Below are positions 34,561-46,004 of a stretch of DNA of 64,000 nucleotides, one piece after another. The stretch comes from Henricia sp. BOLD:AAB3569 (Eukaryota > Echinodermata > Asteroidea > Spinulosida > Echinasteridae): NCBI GenBank assembly GCA_037783545.1, contig JBBELK010000620.1:2769398-2833397 (forward strand), in the 5' to 3' direction. Each line of letters starts with the position of its first letter. The first letter of the stretch is position 1. A program made the translations under genes and the position numbers. A model generated the notes under the pieces. That model was not told the origin of the DNA and did not search any database. It worked only from the letters and a program-made list of their open reading frames with translations.

Positions 34561-35208
34561 AATTTGACGTAATTAGTCACAAAAATTAATTGCGAAGTTG
34601 TATCTAGTGCGCGAATTAAGCCGCCTTCTAGCTTAGAGAAATTATGAAATAAGAAGGGGTCTTAAAATCGATTTATTCAGACAAGTAGGCACTTTTAATT
34701 TAGATTTTTCAACTGAAGCATAAGAACAACTTATATAGAATCACAATCAAACAGCTTTATAGTCAAAGCCATCGATTTAATTAGTCAAACAAATTAATTG
34801 CGAAGTTGTATCCAGTGCGCGAAGCCGCCTTAGATATGTTTTGTGCACGCACATGCGTCGCTTGAGGGCGCTCTTTGCACCTCTTTCAAAATGGCCGCGA
34901 AAATGTCGAAATGGCCTTTTTAATACGAGCAAAAACAATGAACAACAAAGACACGTTTTGTGTCAAATTTGGGGATTCCGTGGCCTGCTTTTTGGAACAA
35001 GAAATGTTCGCCTGCTCGTCTGTTCGCGCCAAACTGAGGGGCGCCGAAGCCAGTTGGCACGATCGATTTTGTTTGCATTAATAAATTTCGTCATGAATCT
35101 TTGTGAACAACGTCGGCGCATATGGTCAGATGGTGGGTCGGCGCTGCGCCTGTGGCTGTGCAGCTTCGCCGCCGAGTGGCTATACGCCTATAGTTAGGTA
35201 ATGTTATG
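34561..35208. other. intergenic, no gene recognised
   Basis: A 47-codon open frame from an ATG at about 34937 has no recognised domain. A weak duplication of AATTGCGAAGTTGTATC lies at about 34590 and 34797. Confidence 0.4.
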
Positions 35209-36018
35209 GGTACAGGTCAACTCGGTCCCAAGTCAACTCGGTCCCAAGTCAACTCGGTCCCAAGTCAACTCGGTCCCAAGTCAACTCGGTCCCAAGTCAA
35301 CTCGGACCCAAGTCAACTCGGACCCAAGTCAACTCGGTCCCAAGTCAACTCGGTCCCAAGTCAACTCGGACCCTATGGGAAATTGAACGTAAACAATTTT
35401 AAAATCAATGGCCAAAGATTAATAATCACCAAAGTTGGGTTTTGAACATTGTTTTCCGAAACATATACCGTTATAGTTTACTGATAAAAATATATCATCT
35501 CGGGTGGAAATACTCCACTTAGGTAAGGATTTTCAGGCAAAATGGTTGATTACATTTTTGGACATTGCAAATCTTTTTTTTTTGTTTCGTTTACTTAAAG
35601 TGCATTTTGGTTGTTTTCGCACCAACTGTCCTGCAGAAAACTGCCCTGCAACTGCCCTGCATTTCTATAATTCTATTTTCAAAAAGTAAAGCTTGTACCA
35701 GTTGAAATATTTCGTACATTACATAAATGCAAACAAACTATTACTGAATTATATTTTTATATGAAAATGTATAGATGAGAAGTCTTTACAGGATCTGAAG
35801 GACATCCAGAAATAAAAGGTATAAATCATTTTACGTTCAATTTCCCATAGGGTCCGAGTTGACTTGGGACCGAGTTGACTTAATTAGGTCCGAGTTGACT
35901 TGGGACCGAGTTGACTTGGGACCGAGTTTACTTGGGTCCGAGTTGACTTGGGACCGAGTTGACCTGGGTCCGAGTTGACCGGGACCGAGTTGACTTGGGA
36001 CCGAGTTGACTCGAAACC
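35209..36018. mobile_element. foldback element with arms of 16-bp tandem units and exact 9-bp target duplication
   Basis: AATGTTATG flanks it at 35200-35208 and 36019-36027. The left arm has about ten units of CAAGTCAACTCGGTCC (some with GGACC); the right arm has the complementary units. The arms end inward with an inverted CCTATGGGAAATTGAACGTA. The centre (about 35395-35830) is AT-rich and noncoding. The termini are GGTACAGG and, inverted, GGTTTCGA. Nonautonomous. Confidence 0.9.
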
Positions 36019-36245
36019 AATGTTATGCACATTGTACTGATACTGTATACCTATCGGTAAGAGTTGAGAAGCTGACCCTGTTGACTTATTAAGCATCGTT
36101 AAAAGGGTTAACATGTGCAGATTTGATGGGAAAAACCAATATTTTGGGTGAGCATAGTTTAAGATTTTGTGAGGAAACACTTAGAAATTTTCCAGTCTGT
36201 TTGTACACAAGTTCTGAAGCCATAATTAACTTCTCAATTCTTTAA

Positions 36246-37055
36246 AGGAACACGTTGCCTTCAGATTTCACGAAATCTCACGTTTGAGGGTGTTCCTTAT
36301 ACTTATTAAGAGTTGTTCTTGCAATAAAACACATTTAATGTGTTATAATTAGTGAATGGTAATTTTAAAAAACAAACACTGACCTCTGACCCCCACTACA
36401 TGTCCCGCGAAATGTGTACGTATTTCAAGCCGTCAATACGATCGTCCGGGTAGTGGGCAAAATGCAGCGACGAACAGGAGTTAGGCTGGCGCCGTAGCCA
36501 GTGGTCAGGTAAACCTATCAGATGAACGCAAGGTACCGTACCATTCTCCGCCTCCCGAGACATGTGTGAAATGTAAACACACGTACCCACACACACCGAC
36601 TGGCTGTCAAAAAATGGATCGTCAAGAGAACACAGCAGACGCGTCAAAAAAGAAAAAACGAAAACCTCGCCAATCAGGGTAAGAATATTGTCATGGGACA
36701 AACCGATAGAAAGGACTTGGATGATTTATACCCAATGGTTATTGTAGACACGAATTAAAAAAAACAGGCACATCACACGCAACGGAGGAAGGAAAAATAA
36801 TTTCTTTCTCCAGGCTGGAAATAAGACTAATATAATTTCTCCGCCATTTATGGGAGTCAAGATTTTGACTCCCATAAATGGCGGAGCGTGCTGCTTCGAG
36901 AAATTACGCAAAATTGAAGCATTTCTAAGGCACGTTTGTGTGGATCATTATATTCTACTTTTTAAACATCTTTCAGATCGTGCTCATTATACTTCAAACG
37001 CTTGTAATAGCCCAAAAACGCCCAATAAAGCGCAACCCGAAGGCAACGTGTTCCT
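36246..37055. mobile_element. TTAA-flanked element (AGGAACACGTTGCCTTC ends)
   Basis: TTAA at 36242-36245 and 37056-37059 with inverted AGGAACACGTTGCCTTC ends. Inside, 36839-36885 is a perfect 21-bp stem (CTCCGCCATTTATGGGAGTC) with a short loop. The TTAA target fits piggyBac or Kolobok. Confidence 0.88.
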
Positions 37056-37138
37056 TTAAAGATGAGCACAAATTTTTTTTGTATTTGTGAATATATACTC
37101 TACAATTCTTTAAAGATGCTCGTCATACTATAGAGACT

Positions 37139-37231
37139 GCTAACCCAATCCACATACACGCCCGGGATTCGAAACGGGTACGCCAGAGGAAAGGCGAGGA
37201 AAGAACCACTACGCCAACCGGACCGCCCTTA
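37139..37231 (-). repeat. tRNA-derived SINE head
   Basis: On the - strand an A-box-like GGTTGGCGTAGTGGTTC is followed 34 bases later by a B-box-like GTTTCGAATCCC. The acceptor ends do not pair well, so it is a SINE head rather than a working tRNA. Confidence 0.65.
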
Positions 37232-37833
37232 AGCAAATTAAATTTAAAATGATCAACGGGGGTTTTACTGCAGGTTGTTTCTTTCTTATTTGTTTGTTTG
37301 AAAGAAGAAATACAAATAAAGCAAACTAACAAAACAGACAAAGTGAGAATTTTATCAATATAAATTTCTTTATTTAAATTTATAACAATTTAAAACAATG
37401 TAACGGTACAATCTGGACGATTCCAAGATTTTGGGTATCAGGCTATAAATAGTTTCATTATGTAATAATGTACGACTAACTAATTTTTTGACAAAATTAA
37501 AACCTCCCAGATATAGATGTTTAAAAATCATACACCTCAGGCGACAGACAAAAAAAGGAACATAGTTAGTCACACGAATGTGGTCACGTGATGTCTGACT
37601 GTCACATAATCATGATAATGCCGTTTTCCACTCGTGCTCGCGGGATAACTAATATTATCTTAAAGCAAAATTGACGCACTAATAACACGCGCACTCTGCA
37701 AGTACTACATGTACTCCGCGCATATGCGTAGGGACACAGTTATCTTGCAATACCATGGTGCATTTACCGGTACGCAGAGTGCAATATGAGAATCGGAAGA
37801 GTATTATGAAACATTATCACACTGTTGGTTGCC

Positions 37834-37914
37834 ATGGATCCACCAATCAAAACGACGGATTCAAGTTTGCTTGAAGATATATTATTAAGTTATCAACATT
37901 TGAAGTTATACAGG
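37834..37914 (+). CDS. possible first exon of an unidentified small gene
   Basis: An ATG in good context (GCCATGG) opens 27 codons, MDPPIKTTDSSLLEDILLSY then QHLKLYR, to a possible donor GTGTAT at 37915. If the donor is real the exon ends in phase 0, which joins exon 38859-38947 in its first frame. I do not recognise the protein. The start may be a chance open frame. Confidence 0.3.
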
Positions 37915-38217
37915 GTGTATCAGAAAAAGTAGACACTCATAAAATTGTAGATAAAATGAAAATTGTAGTATTTTTAGAAAATTGGCTCACAAATATTGAA
38001 ATATCGGTAGACATAGGTTTCGAGTTTTCATTAACGTCGTCATCATGTTGGGAATTTCACACCTGGCTGAACAGGGGCTAGTTTTGTAAACAAAGCTAAA
38101 ATTAACTTGCGCATAAAAATGGAAGATGCAAAACAGGATCAAGGAGCACGAGAGGTCAATTTGACATGTCCTTTTTTTGCTATCAGCTTATCAGAAAGTA
38201 TAGCTTTACAGAAAGTG

Positions 38218-38820
38218 TGTACCTTGAAGGGGCATCGGGGCCAACTCAGCAGGGCATGAGGCCATTGGCCTTGGTAGCCTTGGTTAATGTCAAGGCCTGG
38301 GATAGGGTATGCTGGCCAAGTTGGCCTCAGAAAGTGTATATCTTGAAGAGGCATCGAGGGGCCAACTCAGCAGGGCATGAGGCCAACTCAGCAGGGCATA
38401 AGGCCATTGGCTTTGGTAGCCTTGGTTAATGTCAAAGCCTGGGATTGAACCCTTTCGAACACGTGCGAATATGCCATTTTGGGAGTCAAATAATGCTGAG
38501 TCATTGTGGAAGCAATGTGCGTGCGCGTTGTGTGTGTCTCTTGTGGGCGTAACGCGGTTTAGTTCACCAATGGGAGCCTCATCATAGCGCGTTACGCGCG
38601 CTATGGACACAAACAATGCGCACGCACATTGCTTCCACAACGACGCAGCATTGTTTTACTCCCAAAATGACGTCATTGGCACGAGCTCAATAGGGCATGA
38701 TGGCCAAGTTGGCTTCAGAAAGTGTATCTTGAAGGGGCATCGGGACCAACTCAGCAGGGCATGAGGCCATTGGCCTTGGTGACTTTGGTTAATGTCAAAG
38801 CCTGGATTGGTTGCATTTCT
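38218..38820. repeat. repeated blocks around a hairpin element
   Basis: GAGGGGCATCG/GCCAACTCAGCAGGGCATGAGG-type blocks occur at about 38224, 38350 and 38736. Between them 38475-38670 folds back on CATTTTGGGAGT and AAGCAATGTGCGTGCGC, with the complements on the right side. Confidence 0.6.
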
Positions 38821-38858
38821 GTCACGGTTGCTAATTTTTGTTCATTATGTATTCACAG

Positions 38859-38947
38859 ATTGGAGATGGAGCCCACAGACTGTGGAGCTTCATATTACAC
38901 ACTACAAAAATGGACGTGTTGCCATGGATACTGAAAACACAGGAGAG
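38859..38947 (+). CDS. probable internal exon, unidentified gene
   Basis: Acceptor TATTCACAG and donor GTGAGT are both good. Two frames are open: IGDGAHRLWSFILHTTKMDV... and WRWSPQTVELHITHYKNGRV.... The first is phase-compatible with the exon at 37834 and with all later exons. The second looks more like a folded beta-rich protein and would end at a stop at 42907-42909. Neither is recognised. Confidence 0.45.
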
Positions 38948-39385
38948 GTGAGTTTTTGGCCATCATTCCAATTTTATTACAGTGGAAATTCGCTATAATG
39001 AACACCAAAAAGAACATTCAGCTATAGTGAACATCGCTCATGGCTCCCAATCATTTGTTCGCGTCAAACGCCACCAAAACAAAGACTTGTATGGTTCAGA
39101 TACGATGCCCATTTATGGTGACTTTCCACTGTATTAAAACTTGTCTAGCTTCCGCTTATAGGCATGCATGGGTAGGGCTTCCTCAAAGATGATATAGCAG
39201 CAAAAGTGCAAGATAGCCCACCCATGCGAAATCAATTCAATAAAGTGAAGTATGTAAAGGCACCATTTTAGTAATAAGCAAACTAGACGCGCCTTGTGTC
39301 TGTTTGACATGCCTCTCGTAGTGTAATCTGTGTCGCGGCGAATAGTTACAGCGGCATCCACACTTGGGATGAGAGAAAAGTCGTA

Positions 39386-41099
39386 AGGGCTTTATCGGGA
39401 TTCCAACCTGACACCTGTGACTCACTGGGCAGAAGCTCTACCATCTGAGCTATAAGGCACAGTGGTATACTCCCTCAGATTTTCCCCAAGACCTCTGACT
39501 CACCAGACAGACACTCCACCAGCTGCTGAGCTATAAGGCACAGTAGTATACCCCCTCAGGTTTCCCCCAAGACCTATGACACACCAGGCAGATGCTCTAC
39601 CAGCTGAGCTATAAGGCCCAGTGGTATACTCCGTCAGGTTTTCCCCAAGACCTCTGACACACCAGGCAGATGCTCTACCAGCTGAGCTATAAGGCAAAGT
39701 GGTATACTCCCTCATATTTTCCTTAAGACCTTTTACACACCAGGCAGATGCTCTACCAGCTGAGCTATAAGGCACAGTAGTACAATGTACATGTATACAC
39801 CCTCAGATTTTCCCCAAGACCTCTGACTCACCAGACAGACACTCCACCAGCTGCTGAGCTATAAGGCACAGTAGTATACCCCCTCAGGTTTCCCCCAAGA
39901 CCTATGACACACCAGGCAGATGCTCTACCAGCTGAGCTATAAGGCCCAGTGGTATACTCCGTCAGGTTTTCCCCAAGACCTCTGACACACCAGGCAGATG
40001 CTCTACCAGCTGAGCTATAAGGCAAAGTGGTATACTCCCTCATATTTTCCTTAAGACCTTTTACACACCAGGCAGATGCTCTACCAGCTGAGCTATAAGG
40101 CACAGTAGTACAATGTACATGTATACACCCTCAGATTTTCCCCAAGACCTCTGACACACCAGGCAGATGCTCTACCAGCTGAGCTATAAGCCTAGGCACA
40201 GTGGTATACTCCCTCAGGTTTTCCTTAAGACCTCTAACACACCGGGCAGATGCTCTACCAGCTGAGCTATAGGGCACAGTGGTATACTCCCTCAGGTTTT
40301 CCCTAAGACCTCTGACACATCGGGCAGACGCTCCACCAGCTGAGCTATAAGGCACAGTGGTATACTCCCTCAGGTTTTCCCCCAAGACCTCTGACACACC
40401 GGGCAGATGCTCTACCAGCTGAGCTATAAGGCACAGTGGTATACTCCCTCAGGTTTTCTCCAAGACCTCTGACACACCAGGCAGATGCTCTACCAGCTGA
40501 GCTATAAGGCACAGTGGTATACTCCCTCAGGTTTTCCCCAAGACCTCTGACACACCGGGAAGATGCTCTACCAGCTGAGCTATAAGGCACAGTGGTATAC
40601 TCCCTCAGATTTTCCCCAAGACCTCTGACACACCGGGCAGATACTCTACCAGCTGACGCCTCTGACACACCGGGCAGATACTCTACCAGCTGAGCTATAA
40701 GGCACAGTAGTACATGTATACACCCTCAGATTTTCCTTAAGACCTCTGACACACCAGGCAGATGCTCTACCAGCTGAGCTATAAGGCACAGTAGTACATG
40801 TATACACCCTCAGATTTTCCCCAAGACCTCTGACACACCAGGCAGATGCTCTACCAGCTGAACTATAAGGCAAAGTGGTATACTCCCTCAGGTTTTCCCC
40901 AAGACCTCTGACTCACCAGACAGATGAGCTACATGTACAGGGCAGACGGTCTACCATCTGAGCTATAAGGCACAGTGGTATACTCCCTCAGGTTTTCCCC
41001 AAGACCTCTGACTCGCCAGACAGATGAGCTACAGGGCAGACGCTCTACCATCTGAGCTATAAGGCACAGTGGTATTCCCCCCTTAGGTTTTCCTCAAGA
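39386..41099 (-). repeat. tandem array of tRNA-like SINE monomers (about 20 copies) with a 328-bp higher-order duplication
   Basis: Same monomer as 7629-8435 (TAGCTCAGCTGGTAGAGC ... CCTGAGGGAGTATACCACTG on the - strand). The B-box-like GGAATCCCGATAAAGCCC occurs only at the low-coordinate end. A block of four monomers at about 39491-39818 is repeated without visible change at 39819-40146, so it was duplicated recently. Frames reading PYSSAGRASAWCVRGL through the array are not protein. Confidence 0.9.
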
Positions 41100-41529
41100 A
41101 CCCAATTGTTCTCTTATTGTTGCATGGGACCACAACTGAGCAAAGTAACAAACACAATATTTGTTATGGTACCTAATCACCATTGAAATGAAACAACCAA
41201 ACTATGGGATGAGAAAAAAATCAGCAACCGCGAGAGTCATGTCAAACGGACATGAGGCGCATCTACTGGTAGTTTGCTTACTAAAATGGTACCTTGAATT
41301 TCTACGGAGGTCAGCCCCTAGTAGAGTAGTCTATCTTGCAGCAGGCATTTAACTTTAAAAGTTTGTGTAGTATTCAATTGTTTATATTCAAATTCATGCA
41401 AATAAATGCTTAATTTACATATTACTGCACCATTAATTAATACTGACATATTGATGTACTGTTCTTGCCTTAATCAAAATTATGCAAATCTGCTACTTAT
41501 TTACATGTCACTGCAGCATGCTAATTTTA

Positions 41530-41975
41530 CTATTTTGCCCTGGTGTTCCCCTGAAGCGGAGTTCCAGTTTTGTTTTTTAGAAGTCACATCATGGCCATGG
41601 TTTCATCATGATGTTACCCAGAATGCCCCAATATTTTCTCATGTTTATTCATGCATGGTGTCCCTCTGAAACTGAGTTCCAGTTTTGTTTTTTGGAAGTC
41701 ACATTATGGCCATGGTTTCATCATGATGTTACCCAGAATGCCCCAATATTTTCTCATGTTTATTCATGCATGGTGTCCCTCTCAAACTGAGTTCCAGTTT
41801 TGTTTTTTGGAAGTCACATCATGGCCATGGTTTTATCATGATGCTACCCAGAATGCCCCCATATTTTCTATGTTTATTCATGCATGGTGTATACCCCTGA
41901 AACTGAGTTCCAGTTTTATTTTTTAGAAGTCACATAGTGGCCATGGTTTCATCATGATGCTACCCAGAATGCCCC
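41530..41975. repeat. four tandem units of about 114 bp
   Basis: Units begin near GGTGTCCCTCTGAAACTGAG and include GTTCCAGTTTTGTTTTTTGG, CATGATGTTACCCAGAATGC and CATGTTTATTCATGCA. The outer units are more diverged than the inner ones. Confidence 0.9.
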
Positions 41976-42852
41976 AATGCATTGAATGAAATAAGTTAAT
42001 ACTGACATCAGGTGTACTATCCTTATCAAAATTTTAATTTTAAAAATTGCTCATTTACATACCATATTTCCCAAATATGTTTGTTTCTACTACGGCATGT
42101 TACTCACAGTGGCTCAAGAGTCCAAAAACATTTACTTCCAGCCAAAAAGCTACAAGAGTTGAATACACCTTTCAAAGATTTTTGCAAACTTTGTTTTGTT
42201 TTGTTGATCATCATGTCTCTGTTAGGGGCCGTCCATAAAGGAGGGGGGAGGGTGTTGTTGACATTGCGTACAGGGTGGCAGGGGGGAGGGTCCAAGCCAA
42301 TGCGTATGTACGCAAACTCAAAATTTGCTTTTACTAAAACGAGAAAGGAATTGGACAAGTTGACAAACATATTAAACAGGCCACACATTTTTGTCACTCA
42401 TCTCACATTTTTTTTCACTCCTCAATTTAGGTTTTTTTCCCATTAAATCTGCAGTTTCTGATGCTTGATGTCATTTTATGTGTAAACAAAAATGCAAAAA
42501 CAATGTAAGGCACATTTTTGTATTTTCTTTTTTAATTACTAAAACATCTTTGAGCAAATTCCGCTCAAACTACATAACATTTTCGGGCCTGTTGTCTGTT
42601 TTGGCACCGATTTGGCACCGTCATATTTAGTTAGATGATAGCATTGCTGTGGTTGTAGCAGTGTGGATGAACTAGCTAAAATAAACCATCTTTTGTTTGG
42701 ATCAATTCTGCTTTCATAAAATGCATTAAGTTCATTCATACCTCCACACATTTTCCACTTTAGTGTTATATATTTGGTTTGAAGTTTTACATGTAGCTCT
42801 GATTTGTAAGTACCGTAACTTAGTTAACTTATATATTTTCTTTCCCTTTTAG
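41976..42852. other. intron-like sequence, no feature recognised
   Basis: AT-rich. Contains a dispersed-repeat-like start GGGGCCGTCCATAAAGGAGG at about 42227 but no defined partner here. Confidence 0.4.
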
Positions 42853-42902
42853 TCTGTGGCTACTGTTCATGTTGAGATTTGCTGGGAGAAGAAATCTGGC
42901 CA
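42853..42902 (+). CDS. possible internal exon, unidentified gene
   Basis: The acceptor is strong (TTTCTTTCCCTTTTAG). In the phase-consistent frame it reads SLWLLFMLRFAGRRNLA up to a weak donor GTGTTG at 42903. In the other frame it reads SVATVHVEICWEKKSGQC and stops at 42909, so it could instead be a terminal exon. Confidence 0.4.
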
Positions 42903-43541
42903 GTGTTGACCTACAGTATCAGTATGTCACAGTCCATTGTTCTGTTTATCTTTACTGAAAATCCATTTTGGGTCAATTTTATGACAATAATTTTTTTTTT
43001 AATCACAAGGGGTTAGTCCAGCAGTTATTTGCACAAATCGACATAAAAATATATGACTTTTTAAAAAATGTCTCAGAAATTATCAGGAAAACAATTTTTG
43101 CCCGTTTCCAACCTGTTTTGGTACGTTTCAAAGTTAAATTCTGAATCTTGTTTGTCTTTGCTGAAAATCCATACTGATGTACCCCGGTAGGGTCGTCTCT
43201 ACCATCCCAATCAACTCTGATTGTGAATGTAGCCTGCAGTTTATACAGTGAACACTCATTGGGGAAGATTCCACTACACATTCAAATATTTGCAGAAATG
43301 CCTCTCATCTTGCATTTTAATTGCTCTACACTTCACGTTAATTTCTCCAAAGCAGTTTATTTGTAAACTCCACCATGCGTGAGGCAATCCATGATTTTAA
43401 ACAAATCAGATGTGAATCTTTGTAAGCAACCTAACGTGTCTTTATTTTTCCAGCCAAATTGAAAAATTCATCAACTTTTAATTTTCTTTAAACTTGCAGC
43501 ATTTTATAATTTAGTCGTTATGTTTTCTTAATTTGTGACAG

Positions 43542-43641
43542 GTGACAAAGACGTGTGTGCCAAGCGATGTCAACCAGGAGCTGAATATTTTCAAGATCTG
43601 TTTTGGCAGACCTCACTGCATCTTCTTCAGAGTGGCCCACG
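43542..43641 (+). CDS. probable internal exon, unidentified gene
   Basis: Acceptor TTTGTGACAG and donor GTGAGC. The phase-consistent frame encodes DKDVCAKRCQPGAEYFQDLF then WQTSLHLLQSGP. Another open frame gives VTKTCVPSDVNQELNIFKIC. No family recognised. Confidence 0.45.
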
Positions 43642-43667
43642 GTGAGCCCCAATATACTGGCATTTTC

Positions 43668-44082
43668 CACGGTAAGGGGGGAATTTTGGCAACACATACC
43701 ATATTTTCCAGAAAATACCTTTGTCTGGTCTCAAAATAAAAGAAATAAGTTTCAGTTGTTCTGAAGAGATAACTTGGGCCCAAAAAGGGTTACAAATAGT
43801 GTGACAACATGCCTTTCTAAAAACCCAATATACCAATTTCCAATATACACTCGTAACTGGGACGGCCTAAAATGTAACACAAGTGTCCGTCCCGGTTACG
43901 AGCGTATATTGGAAATTTGATCACAGGGTTTTTAGAAAGGCATGTTGTCACACTATTTGTAACCCTTTTTGGGCCTAAGTTATCTCTTCAGAACAACTGA
44001 AACTTATTTCTTTTATTTTGAGACCAGACAAAGGTATTTTCTCGAAAATATGGTCTGTATTGCCAAAATGCCCTCTTTACTG
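43668..44082. mobile_element. foldback TIR element in an intron
   Basis: Arms of about 180 bases. The left contains ATTTTGGCAACACATACCAT and GTGTGACAACATGCC; the right has the complements. The centre has ACTCGTAACTGGGACGG facing CCGTCCCGGTTACGAG. Confidence 0.85.
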
Positions 44083-44309
44083 TATAAAGTATCTCCAGTT
44101 TTCGAAAAATGACCATTGGGCCTTCAGGAGTTGCAGTTTACAGGCATGCAACTTTTCCTCATCTGCACCATCGAAAATTAAAAAAACACTGTACAAAGTC
44201 GGAGATTTGTTTGCATTTCCCTTGTAACACAGTTGCATGCCTGAGTTTACAGCATAGAAAAACATCATCTGATTCAACAAATATGGAAATGTTGCATTTT
44301 CCCCCGCAG

Positions 44310-44334
44310 ACACAAGTTGAAGAAATCAGGATGA
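44310..44334 (+). CDS. possible last coding exon, unidentified gene
   Basis: The acceptor is CCCCCGCAG. In the phase that fits all four upstream exons it reads RHKLKKSG and a TGA at 44332-44334, for a total of 114 residues. The alternative frame stays open to a TAA at 44418-44420 (EEIRMIEPSATEFPKNPKQQ...), but its phase does not fit the exon ending at 43641. Confidence 0.35.
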
Positions 44335-44410
44335 TTGAACCTTCTGCCACAGAGTTCCCAAAAAACCCAAAGCAACAAGAAGCTCTGCTGTCCAAGCCTC
44401 TCTCCAAAAA

Positions 44411-44740
44411 CAGTTTGTAAACATTGAATCAACTCAACTGAACCTTCCATCTATCAGTCAGTCCCTAAGCACACAACTCTTCAGTGTCTCAAAAATGACT
44501 ATCAGTTTGTAAACATTGAATCAACAACCTTCTATCCATCCTACAGTCAGTTCCTAAGCACAACTCTTCAATGTCTCAAAAAAATGACTAACAGCTTGTA
44601 AACAAACAAGCTGTCCTAAATTTGTTCAAGCCTCTCTCCAAAAATTGATTAACAGTTTGTAAACAAACCAAAACGAGCTCAAATTATTCTCTCTCAAAAA
44701 ATGACTAACAGTTTGTAAACATTGACTTGTACTTATTCTT
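44411..44740. repeat. degenerate tandem repeat (AACAGTTTGTAAACATTGA)
   Basis: Four to five imperfect units built on CAGTTTGTAAAC, TCCCTAAGCACA and CTCAAAAAATGACTA. If the gene above is real this lies in its 3' UTR. Confidence 0.7.
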
Positions 44741-45422
44741 GTTTTCATTTAGCAACAACCAATTGTATTTATTTCTCTTGTAGCATTGTTAAATGTACTT
44801 TAATATAGTAATGTTTGTAAATAGTGTTATATAGTTAAAGTAACTTTAAAAGTCACTGACAACAAAAGTTTCATTTGTAAACAAGTCTCATTTTATTCTG
44901 TAAACCAAGTAATATATTCAAGTAAAATGTTCATTAACTTAATTTATGCAAGGTCCTAATTGCTATTGTCTTTACAGATAGTCCAGGGCGCGGTGGACCA
45001 AAATTATAATTTGAAAATCGAACAGGGGGTTGCCCCCTGTCCGATTTTCTAATGTATTGAAGTGGAGGTTTCCCTCCTCTACCTGTTAAAGAAAAAATTA
45101 ATAAAAATGGTGTACAAAGAAATACAATTAAAATGATTTATTAAACATTCACTGTAAAACAAGAAAATATAATTACAAACGATAACTGCAATTTCAAGAA
45201 ACAAATCAGTAAAACACAACATTTGTAACTTGGTAAATCACAATTAAGTTACATATTGTCAGTAACAACATGACGATAAACTGAAAATTGACTTTCTCAA
45301 GTTTTCTGTCTACATACCCAATTGACTAAAAATACCATCGGCAATTTGTTCCAGATTACGACGTACCACGGCACAAAGAAATCACTCGCGAAAAGATTTA
45401 AAAACTATTCCGTCTGGAACCG
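44741..45422. other. intergenic or 3' flank with a short hairpin
   Basis: A 14-bp stem with one mismatch, GAAAATCGAACAGGGGG facing CCCCCTGTCCGATTTTC, lies at about 45012-45050. Otherwise AT-rich without recognised features. Confidence 0.5.
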
Positions 45423-45561
45423 AGGTTGTAGTCGAGTCCGTCAAACATCCAGAAGCAAAGGATGAGCATGTACAAACGAATGCCTTTGTTGGAGTTCATT
45501 TGAGTAGCCTGTGACTTGAATTAAGACCCAGGGACTTGTGGTGGACTTGACTACAACCCTG
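45423..45561. mobile_element. short complete MITE of the family at 15447
   Basis: Ends AGGTTGTAGTCGAGTC and GACTACAACCCTG bound 139 bases with the same AAGCAAAGGAT and TTGTTGGAGTT core as the interrupted copy. Confidence 0.8.
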
Positions 45562-45815
45562 CTTGCAGCCTCATGAGCTCCCATTTCTGAAAAAGAAAAT
45601 TACAAAAATTAATTTCAGATCAACACAATTTACAATGCATTTCATACCAAAACAAAATGATTTTTGAGTTAAATTTCTCATAACTTATTCCATTTGCCTA
45701 AAACAATTTACCAGTCGTACAAAAAAGTACCTTTTAGCTGGAAATCATGTGTAGCTTTTTGAACTGTATTATGTTCAATAAATTTCCTGTTGGTGAATAC
45801 TTTTGCATTAATATA

Positions 45816-46003
45816 GCATGGAAGTCATCTACAGGGGTCACCTTATATAATAATACAGCATTTGTCTCAAATTTACTTGAAAATTTCTTTTTACAGGGAA
45901 AAAATGTGTGTGACATTTTCCCCCTGTAAAAAGGAACTTTCAGATAAATTTGAAACAAATGCTGTACTATTATAAGGTGCCCCCTGTAGATGACTACCAT
46001 GCT
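45816..46003. mobile_element. hairpin MITE (TAGCATGGAAGTCATCTACA arms)
   Basis: Arms of about 75 bases including CAGCATTTGT and CCCCTGTAGATGACT; the right end abuts the next element at the shared TA. Confidence 0.8.
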
Positions 46004-46004
46004 A

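Noticed and set aside
34841-35197. A 118-residue + strand frame next to the foldback element
   Set aside because: Overlaps other frames of similar length, has no recognised domain and shows no splice continuation.
35201-35445. Frames reading DPSQLGPKSTRSQVNS
   Set aside because: Direct product of the 16-bp units in the arms of the foldback element.
39500-40873. Several long - strand frames reading PYSSAGRASAWCVRGLGENL
   Set aside because: They are translations of the tRNA-like tandem array; every unit lacks an unit-length multiple-independent start or domain, and the DNA pattern explains them fully.
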